DNA of 64,000 nucleotides, taken from positions 225,950-289,949 of the forward strand of contig NZ_BAWM01000021.1 of NCBI RefSeq assembly GCF_000759675.1, read 5' to 3'. Below the pieces are notes generated by a model, which searched no databases, had not been told where the DNA came from, and saw nothing but the letters and a program-made list of their open reading frames with translations. This DNA comes from Neobacillus niacini (GTDB lineage: Bacteria > Bacillota > Bacilli > Bacillales > Cytobacillaceae). Position numbers and translations under genes: made by a program. Positions 1 to 7,579 of this stretch are shown here, in pieces (the first letter of the stretch is position 1; the number at the start of each line of letters is the position of its first letter).

Positions 1-1
1 G

Positions 2-958
2 CTAAAGCGAAGACATCAATGGTCTGTTAAGAAAGAGTGGATTACCCACAGTCCAGGCGTGATTCCAGCCCTATCGCTTTCGATTCAGTCCTTTACGAAG
101 CCGGGAGACAAAATTATGATTCAGCCGCCCGTCTACCATCATTTTGCCCGTGTGATTGAAGCGGCCGGCCGTGAAGTTGTAACCAATCCGCTTGTACTCA
201 AACATGGACATTATTCGATCGATTTCGAAGACTTAGAGGCGAAGATCGATGAAACGGTAAAAATGTTCATTCTGTGTAGTCCTCATAACCCGGTTGGAAG
301 GGTATGGAGCAAAGAGGAATTGACGAGGTTAGGACAGATTTGCAGAAAGCACAACATTCTTGTTGTGGCAGATGAAATTCATTGTGATTTTGTTTATAAG
401 ACACATACACACATTCCTTTTACCTCGATTTCAGAAGAGTTTGCGAATCATTCCATTACCTGTATAGCACCAAGCAAAACGTTTAACCTAATGGGGGTGC
501 AGACATCCAGTATTATTATTCCAAATGGACAGTTGCGCGATCGATTTAATCAGGAACTTCATACAATATCCATTGGTTCACCCAATATATTTGGCGCTGT
601 TGCGTTAGAGGCTGCTTACCGCTATGGAGAAGAATGGCTGGATCAGGTTCTTGACTATTTGCAGGGGAATTTGGAATACACGCTGAGTTACTTCCGCAGC
701 CACATTCCGGAAATCAACGTGATTCAGCCGGAAGGAACCTATCTTGTATGGCTGGATTGCCGGGAATTGCGATTTTCAGGTAAAGGATTGAATGAATTTA
801 TGTTACAGATTGCGAGAGTTGCGATGAATCAAGGACAGATTTTCGGTAAGGAAGGCGAAGGATTTATGAGGCTAAATATTGCCTGCCCTCGTTCGATGCT
901 GGAAAATGCCTTGAGGGGAATGGCAAACGCCGTCGCTTCTTTATGTAAAGCTCATTAA
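2..958 (+). CDS. patB: PatB/MalY-type cystathionine beta-lyase / C-S lyase (5' end outside window)
   Basis: PLP-dependent fold-type I aminotransferase-like enzyme that cleaves C-S bonds of cystathionine, cysteine or S-substituted cysteines, giving a thiol or H2S plus 2-aminoacrylate. The frame is open from base 2, and the residues before the first possible internal start (GTG at 59) already fit the family (HSPGV followed by IPALSLSIQ), so the true start lies upstream of the window. Visible landmarks are CSPHNPVGRVW, ADEIHCDFV and the APSKTFNLMG segment with the PLP lysine. It stops at 958. It precedes the sigma-54 activator and the cystine/sulfide genes, which suggests cyst(e)ine degradation as its role. 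A detached N-terminal piece of the same family lies at 11061. The family is clear; the exact substrate is inferred. Confidence 0.85.
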   Translation, partial: LKRRHQWSVKKEWITHSPGVIPALSLSIQSFTKPGDKIMIQPPVYHHFARVIEAAGREVVTNPLVLKHGHYSIDFEDLEAKIDETVKMFILCSPHNPVGRVWSKEELTRLGQICRKHNILVVADEIHCDFVYKTHTHIPFTSISEEFANHSITCIAPSKTFNLMGVQTSSIIIPNGQLRDRFNQELHTISIGSPNIFGAVALEAAYRYGEEWLDQVLDYLQGNLEYTLSYFRSHIPEINVIQPEGTYLVWLDCRELRFSGKGLNEFMLQIARVAMNQGQIFGKEGEGFMRLNIACPRSMLENALRGMANAVASLCKAH

Positions 959-1049
959 GTAATTTTATTATCATATTGTAATACTATTCCAGAATTTTAG
1001 CACAGTCCTTTGATCATGGAGTCTCGTTGAATGCTGTTGTATGGTATGC

Positions 1050-1078
1050 CAAAACTTCGATCTTTCAGTGAAGTTTTG
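1050..1078. repeat. Inverted repeat, 9-bp perfect arms
   Basis: CAAAACTTC and GAAGTTTTG are separated by 11 bp in the 357-base gap between the PatB-type gene and the activator gene. Only two T residues follow, so it is a weak terminator candidate for the lyase gene or an operator. The rest of this gap holds the sites at 1120, 1188 and 1243. Confidence 0.4.
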
Positions 1079-1119
1079 TTACTCAAACATCTGAAAATTT
1101 TATCAACCTTCGAAAAAGT

Positions 1120-1138
1120 ATTTTCATTATTTGGAAAT
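1120..1138. promoter_or_regulatory. Candidate activator-binding site (UAS) of the sigma-54 promoter at 1243
   Basis: ATTTTCATTATTTGGAAAT is an imperfect dyad resembling the elements at 2853 and 5515, with one extra base in the middle. Its right end lies 107 bp before the GG of the -24 box, the same distance as at the other promoters. That fixed distance is the main support. Confidence 0.55.
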
Positions 1139-1187
1139 TTAGTATAATCATTTGTATAACGTATATAACGGAAAATCAGAAAAATTG

Positions 1188-1215
1188 GCAAAACAATGGG
1201 TGTTTTGCTTTTTTT
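1188..1215 (+). terminator. Rho-independent terminator
   Basis: GCAAAACA, loop ATGGG, TGTTTTGC, then a run of seven T. It lies between the UAS and the -24/-12 promoter and would stop transcripts coming from the PatB-type gene before the activator gene. Confidence 0.7.
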
Positions 1216-1242
1216 CTTACAAAGGTTTTTGGGGATTTAAAG

Positions 1243-1260
1243 TTGGCTTGAAAATTGCAT
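1243..1260 (+). promoter_or_regulatory. Sigma-54 (-24/-12) promoter of the activator gene
   Basis: TTGGCTTGAAAATTGCAT has GG at 1245-1246 and GC at 1257-1258 with exactly 10 bp between, the sigma-54 rule. It lies about 55 bp before the activator start, so the activator is probably autoregulated. Confidence 0.75.
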
Positions 1261-1315
1261 AGAAATATGACACGGAAAAATTTAAAATCACTTGAGCTCA
1301 TGGGAGGGAGAAAAC

Positions 1316-2761
1316 GTGAGGGGTATCACTCAGAATCAGGAATTTATTCAACTATTTTCAGAGAACCTTACAGCGGTACTTGGTTTTGATATCACAATAC
1401 TTGATCGAAACGGTAATCGGGTTAGTGGAACAGGAAGTTATCAACATCAAATTGGCAAACCCGCACCTGATGGCTCCTTGTTGCGGGCTGTAATGAAGAC
1501 TGGCAGACCCGATATGACCTATGATGTCATTAAAAATGAATCCCATTGTATGAGCTGTAAATTCATTAAGGAATGCAAAGAGACAGCAACCATTGGTTAT
1601 CCAATCGTCAAGGGAAGTGAAACATTAGGTGTCATCGGGCTCATGGGCTTTTCAACTGAACAAAAAGAAAAGATGATCGAAAATGCTGATTCACTCAAGG
1701 AATTTCTCCAGCATCTAAGTCTTGTAGTTGAATCCCAGTTAATCTCGCAGAGTGAAAGATACCAAGGACAATGCCATTTATACGAAGATACATTAAATTC
1801 GAATAAAGTCAGTACCTTTGATGGCTTCATCAGCAAAAATGAGGATATGAAAGATGTGGTACGTAAAGCCAAGCGTATCGTAAATAGCACGGCAAATGTT
1901 TTAATTAGAGGCGCAACGGGAACGGGGAAAGAGGTTTTGGCAAAGGCCATTCATTATGAAGGGAATCGGAAAAACCACCCCTTTGTTGCGGTTAATTGTG
2001 CCGCTATACCGGAGAGTTTATTAGAAAGTGAATTGTTTGGCTATGCGGGAGGGGCTTTTACTGGGGCAAACCGGGAAGGAAAAGCAGGAAAGTTTGAGCT
2101 GGCGAATAATGGAACCCTCTTTCTTGATGAAATAGGAGATCTCCCTCTTTTCCTGCAGCCTAAACTTCTTAGGGTATTACAGGAAAGACAGATTGAAAGA
2201 GTGGGAGGAAACAAATCACTGCCTGTAAATGTTCGGGTGATAACAGCAACACATCGCAATTTAGAAGAAATGGTTCAAAACGGTACATTCCGCGAGGATT
2301 TATATTATCGAATCAATGTGATCCCGCTGCATACAAAGTTATTGAAGGAGAGGAGGGATGAAATTCCCTTCTTTCTCCAGTACTTCATTTGTAAGTATTG
2401 TTCAATCTTAAATCGTCCGTACATGACGGTGGATCCACAGGTAGAACAATGGCTAATCCAATATGATTGGCCCGGGAATATTAGACATTTAGAAAATGTT
2501 GTGGAATTTATGGTGAATATGGCAGAATCGGATGTGATTGGCTTTCAGGATCTTCCGGATTATTTGTACCAAATTCAGGCACCTGTTCATACTGGCGGGT
2601 TAAGTTTAGATGAGATGGTGGCCGAATATGAAAAATCCATTATCCAAAGTTTCTTCCTGGGTGGTCGAGATCGAAAAGATAAGGAAAAAGTGGCGGAAGA
2701 ATTGAAAATTAGTTTATCGACACTTTATCGTAAGCTAGAACGATACAATCTAAAAGTTTGA
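1316..2761 (+). CDS. Sigma-54-dependent transcriptional activator (NtrC class) of the thiol/sulfur block
   Basis: Enhancer-binding protein of 481 aa. An upstream TTG at 1292 is in frame, but GTG at 1316 has GGGAGG about 8 bp before it and is preferred. The N-terminal sensor region (about 10-140) carries a cysteine cluster C78-x2-C81-x5-C87 followed by a TIGYPI segment. The AAA+ domain has Walker A GATGTGKE (199-206), an intact GAFTGA loop (246-251) that contacts sigma-54, and Walker B LFLDEI (268-273). The C-terminus is a Fis-type helix-turn-helix (KVAEELKISLSTLYRKLERY). It is flanked by cystine-uptake and sulfide-oxidation genes that all have -24/-12 promoters, so it probably controls them and itself. 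The inducer is unknown; a cysteine- or sulfide-related signal is inference. Confidence 0.9.
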   Translation: MRGITQNQEFIQLFSENLTAVLGFDITILDRNGNRVSGTGSYQHQIGKPAPDGSLLRAVMKTGRPDMTYDVIKNESHCMSCKFIKECKETATIGYPIVKGSETLGVIGLMGFSTEQKEKMIENADSLKEFLQHLSLVVESQLISQSERYQGQCHLYEDTLNSNKVSTFDGFISKNEDMKDVVRKAKRIVNSTANVLIRGATGTGKEVLAKAIHYEGNRKNHPFVAVNCAAIPESLLESELFGYAGGAFTGANREGKAGKFELANNGTLFLDEIGDLPLFLQPKLLRVLQERQIERVGGNKSLPVNVRVITATHRNLEEMVQNGTFREDLYYRINVIPLHTKLLKERRDEIPFFLQYFICKYCSILNRPYMTVDPQVEQWLIQYDWPGNIRHLENVVEFMVNMAESDVIGFQDLPDYLYQIQAPVHTGGLSLDEMVAEYEKSIIQSFFLGGRDRKDKEKVAEELKISLSTLYRKLERYNLKV

Positions 2762-2773
2762 TAACTTTACCCG

Positions 2774-2805
2774 AAGATTGCAAATTTCATTTGCAATCTT
2801 TTTTT
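2774..2805 (+). terminator. Rho-independent terminator of the activator gene
   Basis: Twelve-bp stem AAGATTGCAAAT / ATTTGCAATCTT with loop TTC, then a T run. A nearly identical stem occurs at 5447. Confidence 0.9.
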
Positions 2806-2852
2806 GCCTTTATAGGTGGTTAGAGGATAATTTTTTGAGTAATTAGAAAAAT

Positions 2853-2870
2853 ATTTTCAAATTTGGGAAT
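2853..2870. promoter_or_regulatory. Activator-binding site (UAS), copy A
   Basis: ATTTTCAAATTTGGGAAT is an imperfect 18-bp dyad matching the perfect palindrome at 5515 in all but two positions. It ends 107 bp before the GG of the -24 box. Confidence 0.7.
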
Positions 2871-2974
2871 CTGAAACAGTAAGGAACATTAGGTTCTCAC
2901 TATATTTCTCGCGGGATTGGGAATTTTCCAACCAGTTTGAAAGTAGGGATGTTGAATTAACAAGGATTTTATTT

Positions 2975-2992
2975 TGGCACAACTCTTGCATA
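2975..2992 (+). promoter_or_regulatory. Sigma-54 promoter of the tcyABC-like operon
   Basis: TTGGCACAACTCTTGCAT has GG at 2977-2978, GC at 2989-2990 and 10 bp between, and matches the sigma-54 consensus closely. The transcript would have a leader of about 140 bases before the first gene; nothing else was recognised in that leader. Confidence 0.88.
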
Positions 2993-3140
2993 ATAAAATG
3001 AAAGGGGAGGTGGAGTCAATTTGAAGAGGATAGAGTTTAAAGTGAGGAAAATTTTCGGAATATTAAAATGATACAGAAAAGTAAGTTAGTAATTTGCAAA
3101 TCATCCATTTTTTTAAAAAAATATAGGGGGGAAACCATTT

Positions 3141-3962
3141 ATGAAAAAGAGTTTTATCATCATCGCTTTTTCGTTACTTTTAGCACTAGTAGTAACGGCA
3201 TGTGGAAAAGCTGAAAATCAGGCAGCAAGTCAAGCAGGCAAAAAGTCAGATGAGAGTAAGAATTTGCTAGAGCAAATTAAAGCAGATGGAACCATTAAAA
3301 TTGGAACAGAAGGAACCTATGCACCGTTTACCTACCATGATGCATCAGGAAAATTGACTGGTTTTGATATCGAAATCGCCGAGGAAGTGGTGAAAAGACT
3401 TGGAGTGAAAGCTGAATTTGTTGAAACTCCATGGGACGGAATTTTTGCCGGACTTGATTCGAAGCGATTCGACATAATTGCGAGTCAAGTAGGTATTCGT
3501 CCTGACCGACAGGAAAAATACGATTTTTCTGAGCCAACTAATGTGTCAAAACCTTACTTAATTGTTAACAAAGACAATGACACGATTAAAACATTTGAAG
3601 ATTTGAAGGGGAAAAAATCAGCTCAGTCACTAACTAGTATATTTAAAGAAATGGCAGCTTCCAACGGTGCTGAAATCGTGAGTGTTGAAGGATTTAATCA
3701 AGCTATCGATTTATTAATTTCAAAACGTGTGGATGCGACTATTAATGATGGATTGTCCTATCTTGATTTCAAAAAGCAACAGCCTGATGCACCGCTTAAA
3801 GTTGCAGCAGAGCTTGATGAACCTACACAAATGGGAATTATGTTCAGGAAAGAGAATAAAGAATTGGTAGAGGCCGTAAATAAAGCACTCTCCGACATGA
3901 AGAAAGATGGTACGTATTTAAGCATCTCACAAAAATACTTTGAAACTGATGTTTCCAAATAA
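3141..3962 (+). CDS. tcyA: Cystine-type amino-acid ABC transporter, substrate-binding lipoprotein
   Basis: Periplasmic-binding-protein family 3 lipoprotein of 273 aa. It has a lysine-rich signal, a hydrophobic stretch and a lipobox ending TACG, so it should be anchored to the outer face of the membrane. The solute-binding domain has the typical IKIGTEGTYAPFTYHD opening, GFDIEIAEEV and SQVGIRPDRQEKYDFSEP. Length and the following permease and ATPase match the TcyABC cystine importer of Bacillus. A GGGGGG-type ribosome binding site precedes the ATG. It follows the sigma-54 promoter at 2975. The surrounding sulfur genes support cystine as substrate, though another polar amino acid cannot be excluded from sequence alone. 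Confidence 0.85.
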   Translation: MKKSFIIIAFSLLLALVVTACGKAENQAASQAGKKSDESKNLLEQIKADGTIKIGTEGTYAPFTYHDASGKLTGFDIEIAEEVVKRLGVKAEFVETPWDGIFAGLDSKRFDIIASQVGIRPDRQEKYDFSEPTNVSKPYLIVNKDNDTIKTFEDLKGKKSAQSLTSIFKEMAASNGAEIVSVEGFNQAIDLLISKRVDATINDGLSYLDFKKQQPDAPLKVAAELDEPTQMGIMFRKENKELVEAVNKALSDMKKDGTYLSISQKYFETDVSK

Positions 3963-3973
3963 GGAGTGTTCTA

Positions 3974-4657
3974 ATGTTTGCTAATGAAAGAATGGACCGA
4001 ATTATTGACATCGTTGTAAACTCATTTTTACCGATGTTAAAAGCAGGGATCGCTTTTACCGTACCGTTGACACTCACATCTTTTTTTCTGGGACTCATTC
4101 TTGCTTTGCTTACAGCACTGGCTCGGATCTCGGGAATTAAACCTCTCGACGCTGTTGCAAGATTTTATGTATGGGTGATTAGGGGAACACCGCTGCTTGT
4201 TCAGTTGTTTATTATTTTTTATGGTCTTCCAAGTGTAGGGATTACAATTGGTCCGCTGCCATCAGCTATAATCGGTTTTACTATTAGTGTTGGCGCATAT
4301 AACTCAGAGATTATTCGCGCAGCTATACTTTCAATTCCCAAAGGACAATGGGAGGCAGGTTACTCAATCGGGATGAGCTATCGTCAAGCATTAAAAAGGA
4401 TTATTCTTCCTCAGGCAACAAGGGTATCTGTCCCGCCTTTGGCAAACAGTTTTATTGGCTTGGTAAAGGATACATCTTTGGCCGCAACCATTACTGTGAC
4501 CGAAATGTTTAGAGTTGCTCAGCAAATTACCGCTACAACCTATGAACCATTAGTACTATATTGTCTAGCAGGATTTATCTATTTAATTTTCAGTACCGTT
4601 CTTTCGAATGCACAAGGGCAGATGGAAAAACGACTGGATCGTTACGTGGCGGGCTAA
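3974..4657 (+). CDS. tcyB: Amino-acid (cystine-type) ABC transporter permease
   Basis: HisM-type inner-membrane permease of 227 aa with about five hydrophobic segments. It has the family coupling motif around EAGYSIGMSYRQALKRIILPQA, which contacts the ATPase. It starts 12 bases after the binding-protein gene behind AAGGAG. It forms the membrane channel of the importer with the neighbours on either side, and its length is normal for TcyB-type permeases. Confidence 0.88.
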   Translation: MFANERMDRIIDIVVNSFLPMLKAGIAFTVPLTLTSFFLGLILALLTALARISGIKPLDAVARFYVWVIRGTPLLVQLFIIFYGLPSVGITIGPLPSAIIGFTISVGAYNSEIIRAAILSIPKGQWEAGYSIGMSYRQALKRIILPQATRVSVPPLANSFIGLVKDTSLAATITVTEMFRVAQQITATTYEPLVLYCLAGFIYLIFSTVLSNAQGQMEKRLDRYVAG

Positions 4658-4677
4658 TTTGATAGGGGGAAATATAC

Positions 4678-5421
4678 ATGATTGAAATAAAGAACCTGCA
4701 TAAACAGTTTGGACAAACAGAGGTTTTAAAGGGAATCGATCTAAAAATTGAGGAAGGCAATACAGTTTGTATTATTGGGCCATCGGGTTCAGGGAAAACA
4801 ACTTTATTACGTTGTCTGAATTTATTGGAAACGCCTACAAAAGGGACCATTAAGCTTGGAAAATTTTCTTTGGATTTTCAGGATAAAAAACCAGTTTCAA
4901 AAGATAAGGTGATTAAGTTCCGTCAACAAACGGGTATGGTTTTCCAGGGTTACAATTTGTTCCCTCATATGACCGCACTTGAAAATATTATGGAAGGTCT
5001 TGTTTACGTTCGTAAACAAGACAAGGAACTTTCACGTACGAAGGCTCTTCAATTGCTGAAAAAGGTAGGATTATCGGAACGGGCGAACCATTATCCATCT
5101 CAGCTATCTGGTGGACAGCAACAACGTGTAGGAATTGCGAGGGCGATGGCAATGGAACCTGAAGTCCTGCTTTTTGATGAACCTACTTCCGCGTTAGATC
5201 CAGAGCTAGTAGGAGAAGTACTTAAGGTCATGAAAGAACTTGCTAAAGAAGGAATGACTATGGTTGTAGTGACTCATGAAATGAATTTCGCGCGTGAAGC
5301 GGCGGACAAAGTTGTATTCATTGATAAAGGTGTAATCGTTGAAGAAGGAACACCGCAACAAATTTTTGAACATACAGGGCATGAACGGACATTACAATTC
5401 CTAAATAAACTGTGTTCATAG
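4678..5421 (+). CDS. tcyC: Amino-acid (cystine-type) ABC transporter ATP-binding protein
   Basis: ABC ATPase of 247 aa, the same length as TcyC. Walker A is GPSGSGKTT (residues about 34-42), the Q-loop region reads [12 protein letters not shown], the signature is LSGGQQQR and Walker B is [11 protein letters not shown]. Overall wording, including [19 protein letters not shown], matches TcyC and related polar-amino-acid importers. It is the last gene of the importer operon and is followed by the terminator at 5447. Confidence 0.9.
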   Translation: MIEIKNLHKQFGQTEVLKGIDLKIEEGNTVCIIGPSGSGKTTLLRCLNLLETPTKGTIKLGKFSLDFQDKKPVSKDKVIKFRQQTGMVFQGYNLFPHMTALENIMEGLVYVRKQDKELSRTKALQLLKKVGLSERANHYPSQLSGGQQQRVGIARAMAMEPEVLLFDEPTSALDPELVGEVLKVMKELAKEGMTMVVVTHEMNFAREAADKVVFIDKGVIVEEGTPQQIFEHTGHERTLQFLNKLCS

Positions 5422-5446
5422 GGAAGGGCCAGTCTCCCTCTGCTTT

Positions 5447-5476
5447 AAGATTGCAATTTCATTTGCAATCTTTTTT
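5447..5476 (+). terminator. Rho-independent terminator of the tcy-like operon
   Basis: AAGATTGCAA, loop TTTCAT, TTGCAATCTT, then a T run. It is almost the same hairpin as at 2774 because both belong to the duplicated module. Confidence 0.9.
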
Positions 5477-5514
5477 AGCTCTAAGGAAGGATATTTTTGA
5501 ATAATTAAAAAAAT

Positions 5515-5532
5515 ATTCTCAAATTTGAGAAT
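5515..5532. promoter_or_regulatory. Activator-binding site (UAS), perfect 18-bp palindrome
   Basis: ATTCTCAAATTTGAGAAT equals its own reverse complement. It ends 107 bp before the GG of the -24 box, the usual range for NtrC-class enhancer sites. Confidence 0.78.
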
Positions 5533-5636
5533 CGAAAAACAGTACTGAACAGTAGGTTTTCACTATATTCATAGCGGAAATGAAAATTTCCCGTTTTTTT
5601 TGGAAGCAGGAATGATGAATTAACAATGATTTTATT

Positions 5637-5654
5637 TTGGCACAGTACTTGCAT
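5637..5654 (+). promoter_or_regulatory. Sigma-54 promoter of the sulfide/persulfide operon
   Basis: TTGGCACAGTACTTGCAT has GG at 5639-5640, GC at 5651-5652 and a 10-bp spacer. It lies about 90 bp before the start of the sulfide:quinone oxidoreductase gene. Confidence 0.88.
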
Positions 5655-5744
5655 AATAAGAAACCGTAAGAGAGAGGTGGAGCCAATTTAAAAAATATGG
5701 ATTTTGAATCTACGTAGGTTTAGGTGACTAAAGGGAGGGTTTAT

Positions 5745-6944
5745 ATGAATGATTTGACAGACTACAAAGTTATTATTGTAGGCGGCGGAAGTGCTGGTAT
5801 TACAGTGGCAGCTCGTCTATTAAAGGAATCACGGACTCTTTATGGGAAAATTGCCATTATTGACCCTGCTGAAAAACATTATTACCAGCCGCTGTGGACA
5901 CTGGTTGGCGGCGGGGTTGTTGATAAAAAGGTAACAGAAAGAGAACAGTCCTCTTTAATTCCAGATGGCATTGCATGGATTAAAGAAGCGGTAGAAGCGT
6001 TTTTTCCAGATGAACAATCAATTGTAACGGCTTCGGGCAACAAACTGAGTTATGACTTTTTAGTGGTGGCAGCAGGTATACAAATTGACTGGCACAAGGT
6101 GAAAGGTTTAAAAGAGAGCATTGGCAAGAATGGCGTTTGCAGTAATTACTCTTTCGATTATGTCGAAAGTACTTGGGAAAGTATCCGCAATTTTGACGGC
6201 GGGAATGCCATCTTTACAAATCCGAATACACCTGTTAAATGTGGTGGTGCACCGCAAAAAATCATGTATATGGCGGATGATTATTTTCGAAAATCAGGGG
6301 TTCGCTCGAATTCTACTATCCACTTTTTCTCTGGAGCGGGCAGTATTTTTGGAGTTGAAAAATATGCAGATACATTAAACAAAGTAATTGAAAGAAAAGG
6401 AATTGAAACGCATTATCAGCACAATTTAGTGGAAATACATGCACAGCAAAAAAAGGCAGTTTTTAAAAGCCTTTCGACGGATGAATTGGTAACGGTATCC
6501 TATGATATGATTCATGTCGTTCCGCCGATGAGTTCGCCTGATTTCATTAAGAACAGTCCATTAGCTGCAGATACTGGCTGGGTGGATGTAGATCCGTATA
6601 CATTACGCCATAAAAAATATGGAAATGTCTTTGGAATAGGAGACTGTACCAATTTACCAACATCAAAAACTGGCGCCGCTATTCGAAAACAAGCTCCGGT
6701 TCTTGTCCAGAACTTGTTATGTCTAATGAACCAAAAAACAGGGTTGCAAAAGTACAACGGCTATACCTCGTGCCCGCTCGTAACAGGATATGGAAGTTTA
6801 GTTTTAGCAGAGTTTGATTATGACTCTAAGCCGGATGAGAGCTTTCCTTTTGATCAGGCCAAGGAAAGATACAGTATGTATTTATTAAAGAAGCAGGTAC
6901 TCCCCATTTTATATTGGAACGGAATGCTAAAGGGCCTGCTATAA
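5745..6944 (+). CDS. sqr: Sulfide:quinone oxidoreductase
   Basis: Membrane-associated flavoprotein of 399 aa that oxidises sulfide to persulfide/sulfane sulfur and reduces quinone. ATG 5745 follows AAAGGGAGGG; an in-frame GTG at 5724 lacks its own site. It has an N-terminal FAD-binding GGGSAG (residues 13-18), a C-terminal FAD loop GIGDCTNLPTSKTG (about 297-310), and cysteines in VKCGGAPQK (C166) and TSCPLVTGYG (C343) where SQRs hold their redox cysteines. It is the first gene of the operon with the DUF1641 protein and the CstB-like enzyme, which use its product. Similar cysteines occur in related oxidoreductases, but the context strongly favours SQR. Confidence 0.9.
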   Translation: MNDLTDYKVIIVGGGSAGITVAARLLKESRTLYGKIAIIDPAEKHYYQPLWTLVGGGVVDKKVTEREQSSLIPDGIAWIKEAVEAFFPDEQSIVTASGNKLSYDFLVVAAGIQIDWHKVKGLKESIGKNGVCSNYSFDYVESTWESIRNFDGGNAIFTNPNTPVKCGGAPQKIMYMADDYFRKSGVRSNSTIHFFSGAGSIFGVEKYADTLNKVIERKGIETHYQHNLVEIHAQQKKAVFKSLSTDELVTVSYDMIHVVPPMSSPDFIKNSPLAADTGWVDVDPYTLRHKKYGNVFGIGDCTNLPTSKTGAAIRKQAPVLVQNLLCLMNQKTGLQKYNGYTSCPLVTGYGSLVLAEFDYDSKPDESFPFDQAKERYSMYLLKKQVLPILYWNGMLKGLL

Positions 6945-6970
6945 AAAAACGTGTTAGTGAGAGGAAGATT

Positions 6971-7552
6971 ATGCAGAAAACAACCATTGATCACTTATCG
7001 GATCTCCAACCATTACTTTCATTATTGAGTCAGAAGGAAACACAAAACAGTTTAATCCAAACACTGGAAAAACTGCCCGAACTTGTTGACCAGTATTCTG
7101 CCCTAGAACGAAACATCGCTTTTATTAAATCCGTTCTAAATGATAAAGAATCGACGGAATATTTATTGGGGGGATTAGAAGATGAAATCGGTAAATACAT
7201 TCCCACTAAAGATTCATTGGAAGCATTGATGGCACTGGTCCATAACCTTCCGAAATATACTAAATACTTGTCAATGGTAGAACCAATTATGGAATTCCTA
7301 TTATCGACTTCGCGTGATCAAGAGTCCATTGATTATTTATATAAGGGGGCACAAGAAATCGCAGGTCCGATCCAGCAAAAGGTTGAAAATGGTTGGGATT
7401 TGATTCAGCGGGCAAAAAAAGAAGCGGACAAAGACCATTCACCTGTGACCATCTTTACCGTATTCAAATTAATCAAAGAGCCTGCCGTTCAACGGAGTAT
7501 TCATTTTGTTAAAGCACTTTTAACTATTGCTTCTGAACCTAAATTAAAATAA
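6971..7552 (+). CDS. DUF1641 family protein
   Basis: Protein of 193 aa, mostly helical, with two similar segments (SVLNDKESTEYLLGGLEDEI and LLSTSRDQESIDYLYKGAQEI) of the DUF1641 type. ATG 6971 has GAGAGGAAG before it; an earlier in-frame ATG at 6914 overlaps the oxidoreductase gene and has no such site. DUF1641 proteins often sit next to FAD or NAD oxidoreductases (YrhD and YjgD of Bacillus are relatives). Here it lies between SQR and the persulfide dioxygenase, so a partner role for SQR is plausible, but its molecular function is unknown. Confidence 0.75.
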   Translation: MQKTTIDHLSDLQPLLSLLSQKETQNSLIQTLEKLPELVDQYSALERNIAFIKSVLNDKESTEYLLGGLEDEIGKYIPTKDSLEALMALVHNLPKYTKYLSMVEPIMEFLLSTSRDQESIDYLYKGAQEIAGPIQQKVENGWDLIQRAKKEADKDHSPVTIFTVFKLIKEPAVQRSIHFVKALLTIASEPKLK

Positions 7553-7579
7553 TCGACTTCTAAAGGAGTGTTCAATCTC

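Larger units (their letters stand above)
2774..3018 (+). repeat. Duplicated regulatory module, copy A
   Basis: About 240 bp comprising terminator, palindrome, -24/-12 promoter and a GGTGGAGTCAATTT leader. It is visibly homologous throughout to 5447-5688. Shared words include ATGATTTTATTTTGGCAC-like promoter flanks, GAATTAACAA and TTCACTATAT-like stretches. Confidence 0.85.
5447..5688 (+). repeat. Duplicated regulatory module, copy B
   Basis: Second copy of the terminator-palindrome-promoter-leader module of 2774-3018, ending in GGTGGAGCCAATTT. It fills the 323-base gap before the sulfide:quinone oxidoreductase gene. Confidence 0.85.

Noticed and set aside
997..1191. Minus-strand open frame of 64 codons downstream of the PatB-type gene
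   Set aside because: No ribosome binding site or family likeness. It overlaps the regulatory region of the activator gene, where the UAS and terminator explain the sequence better.
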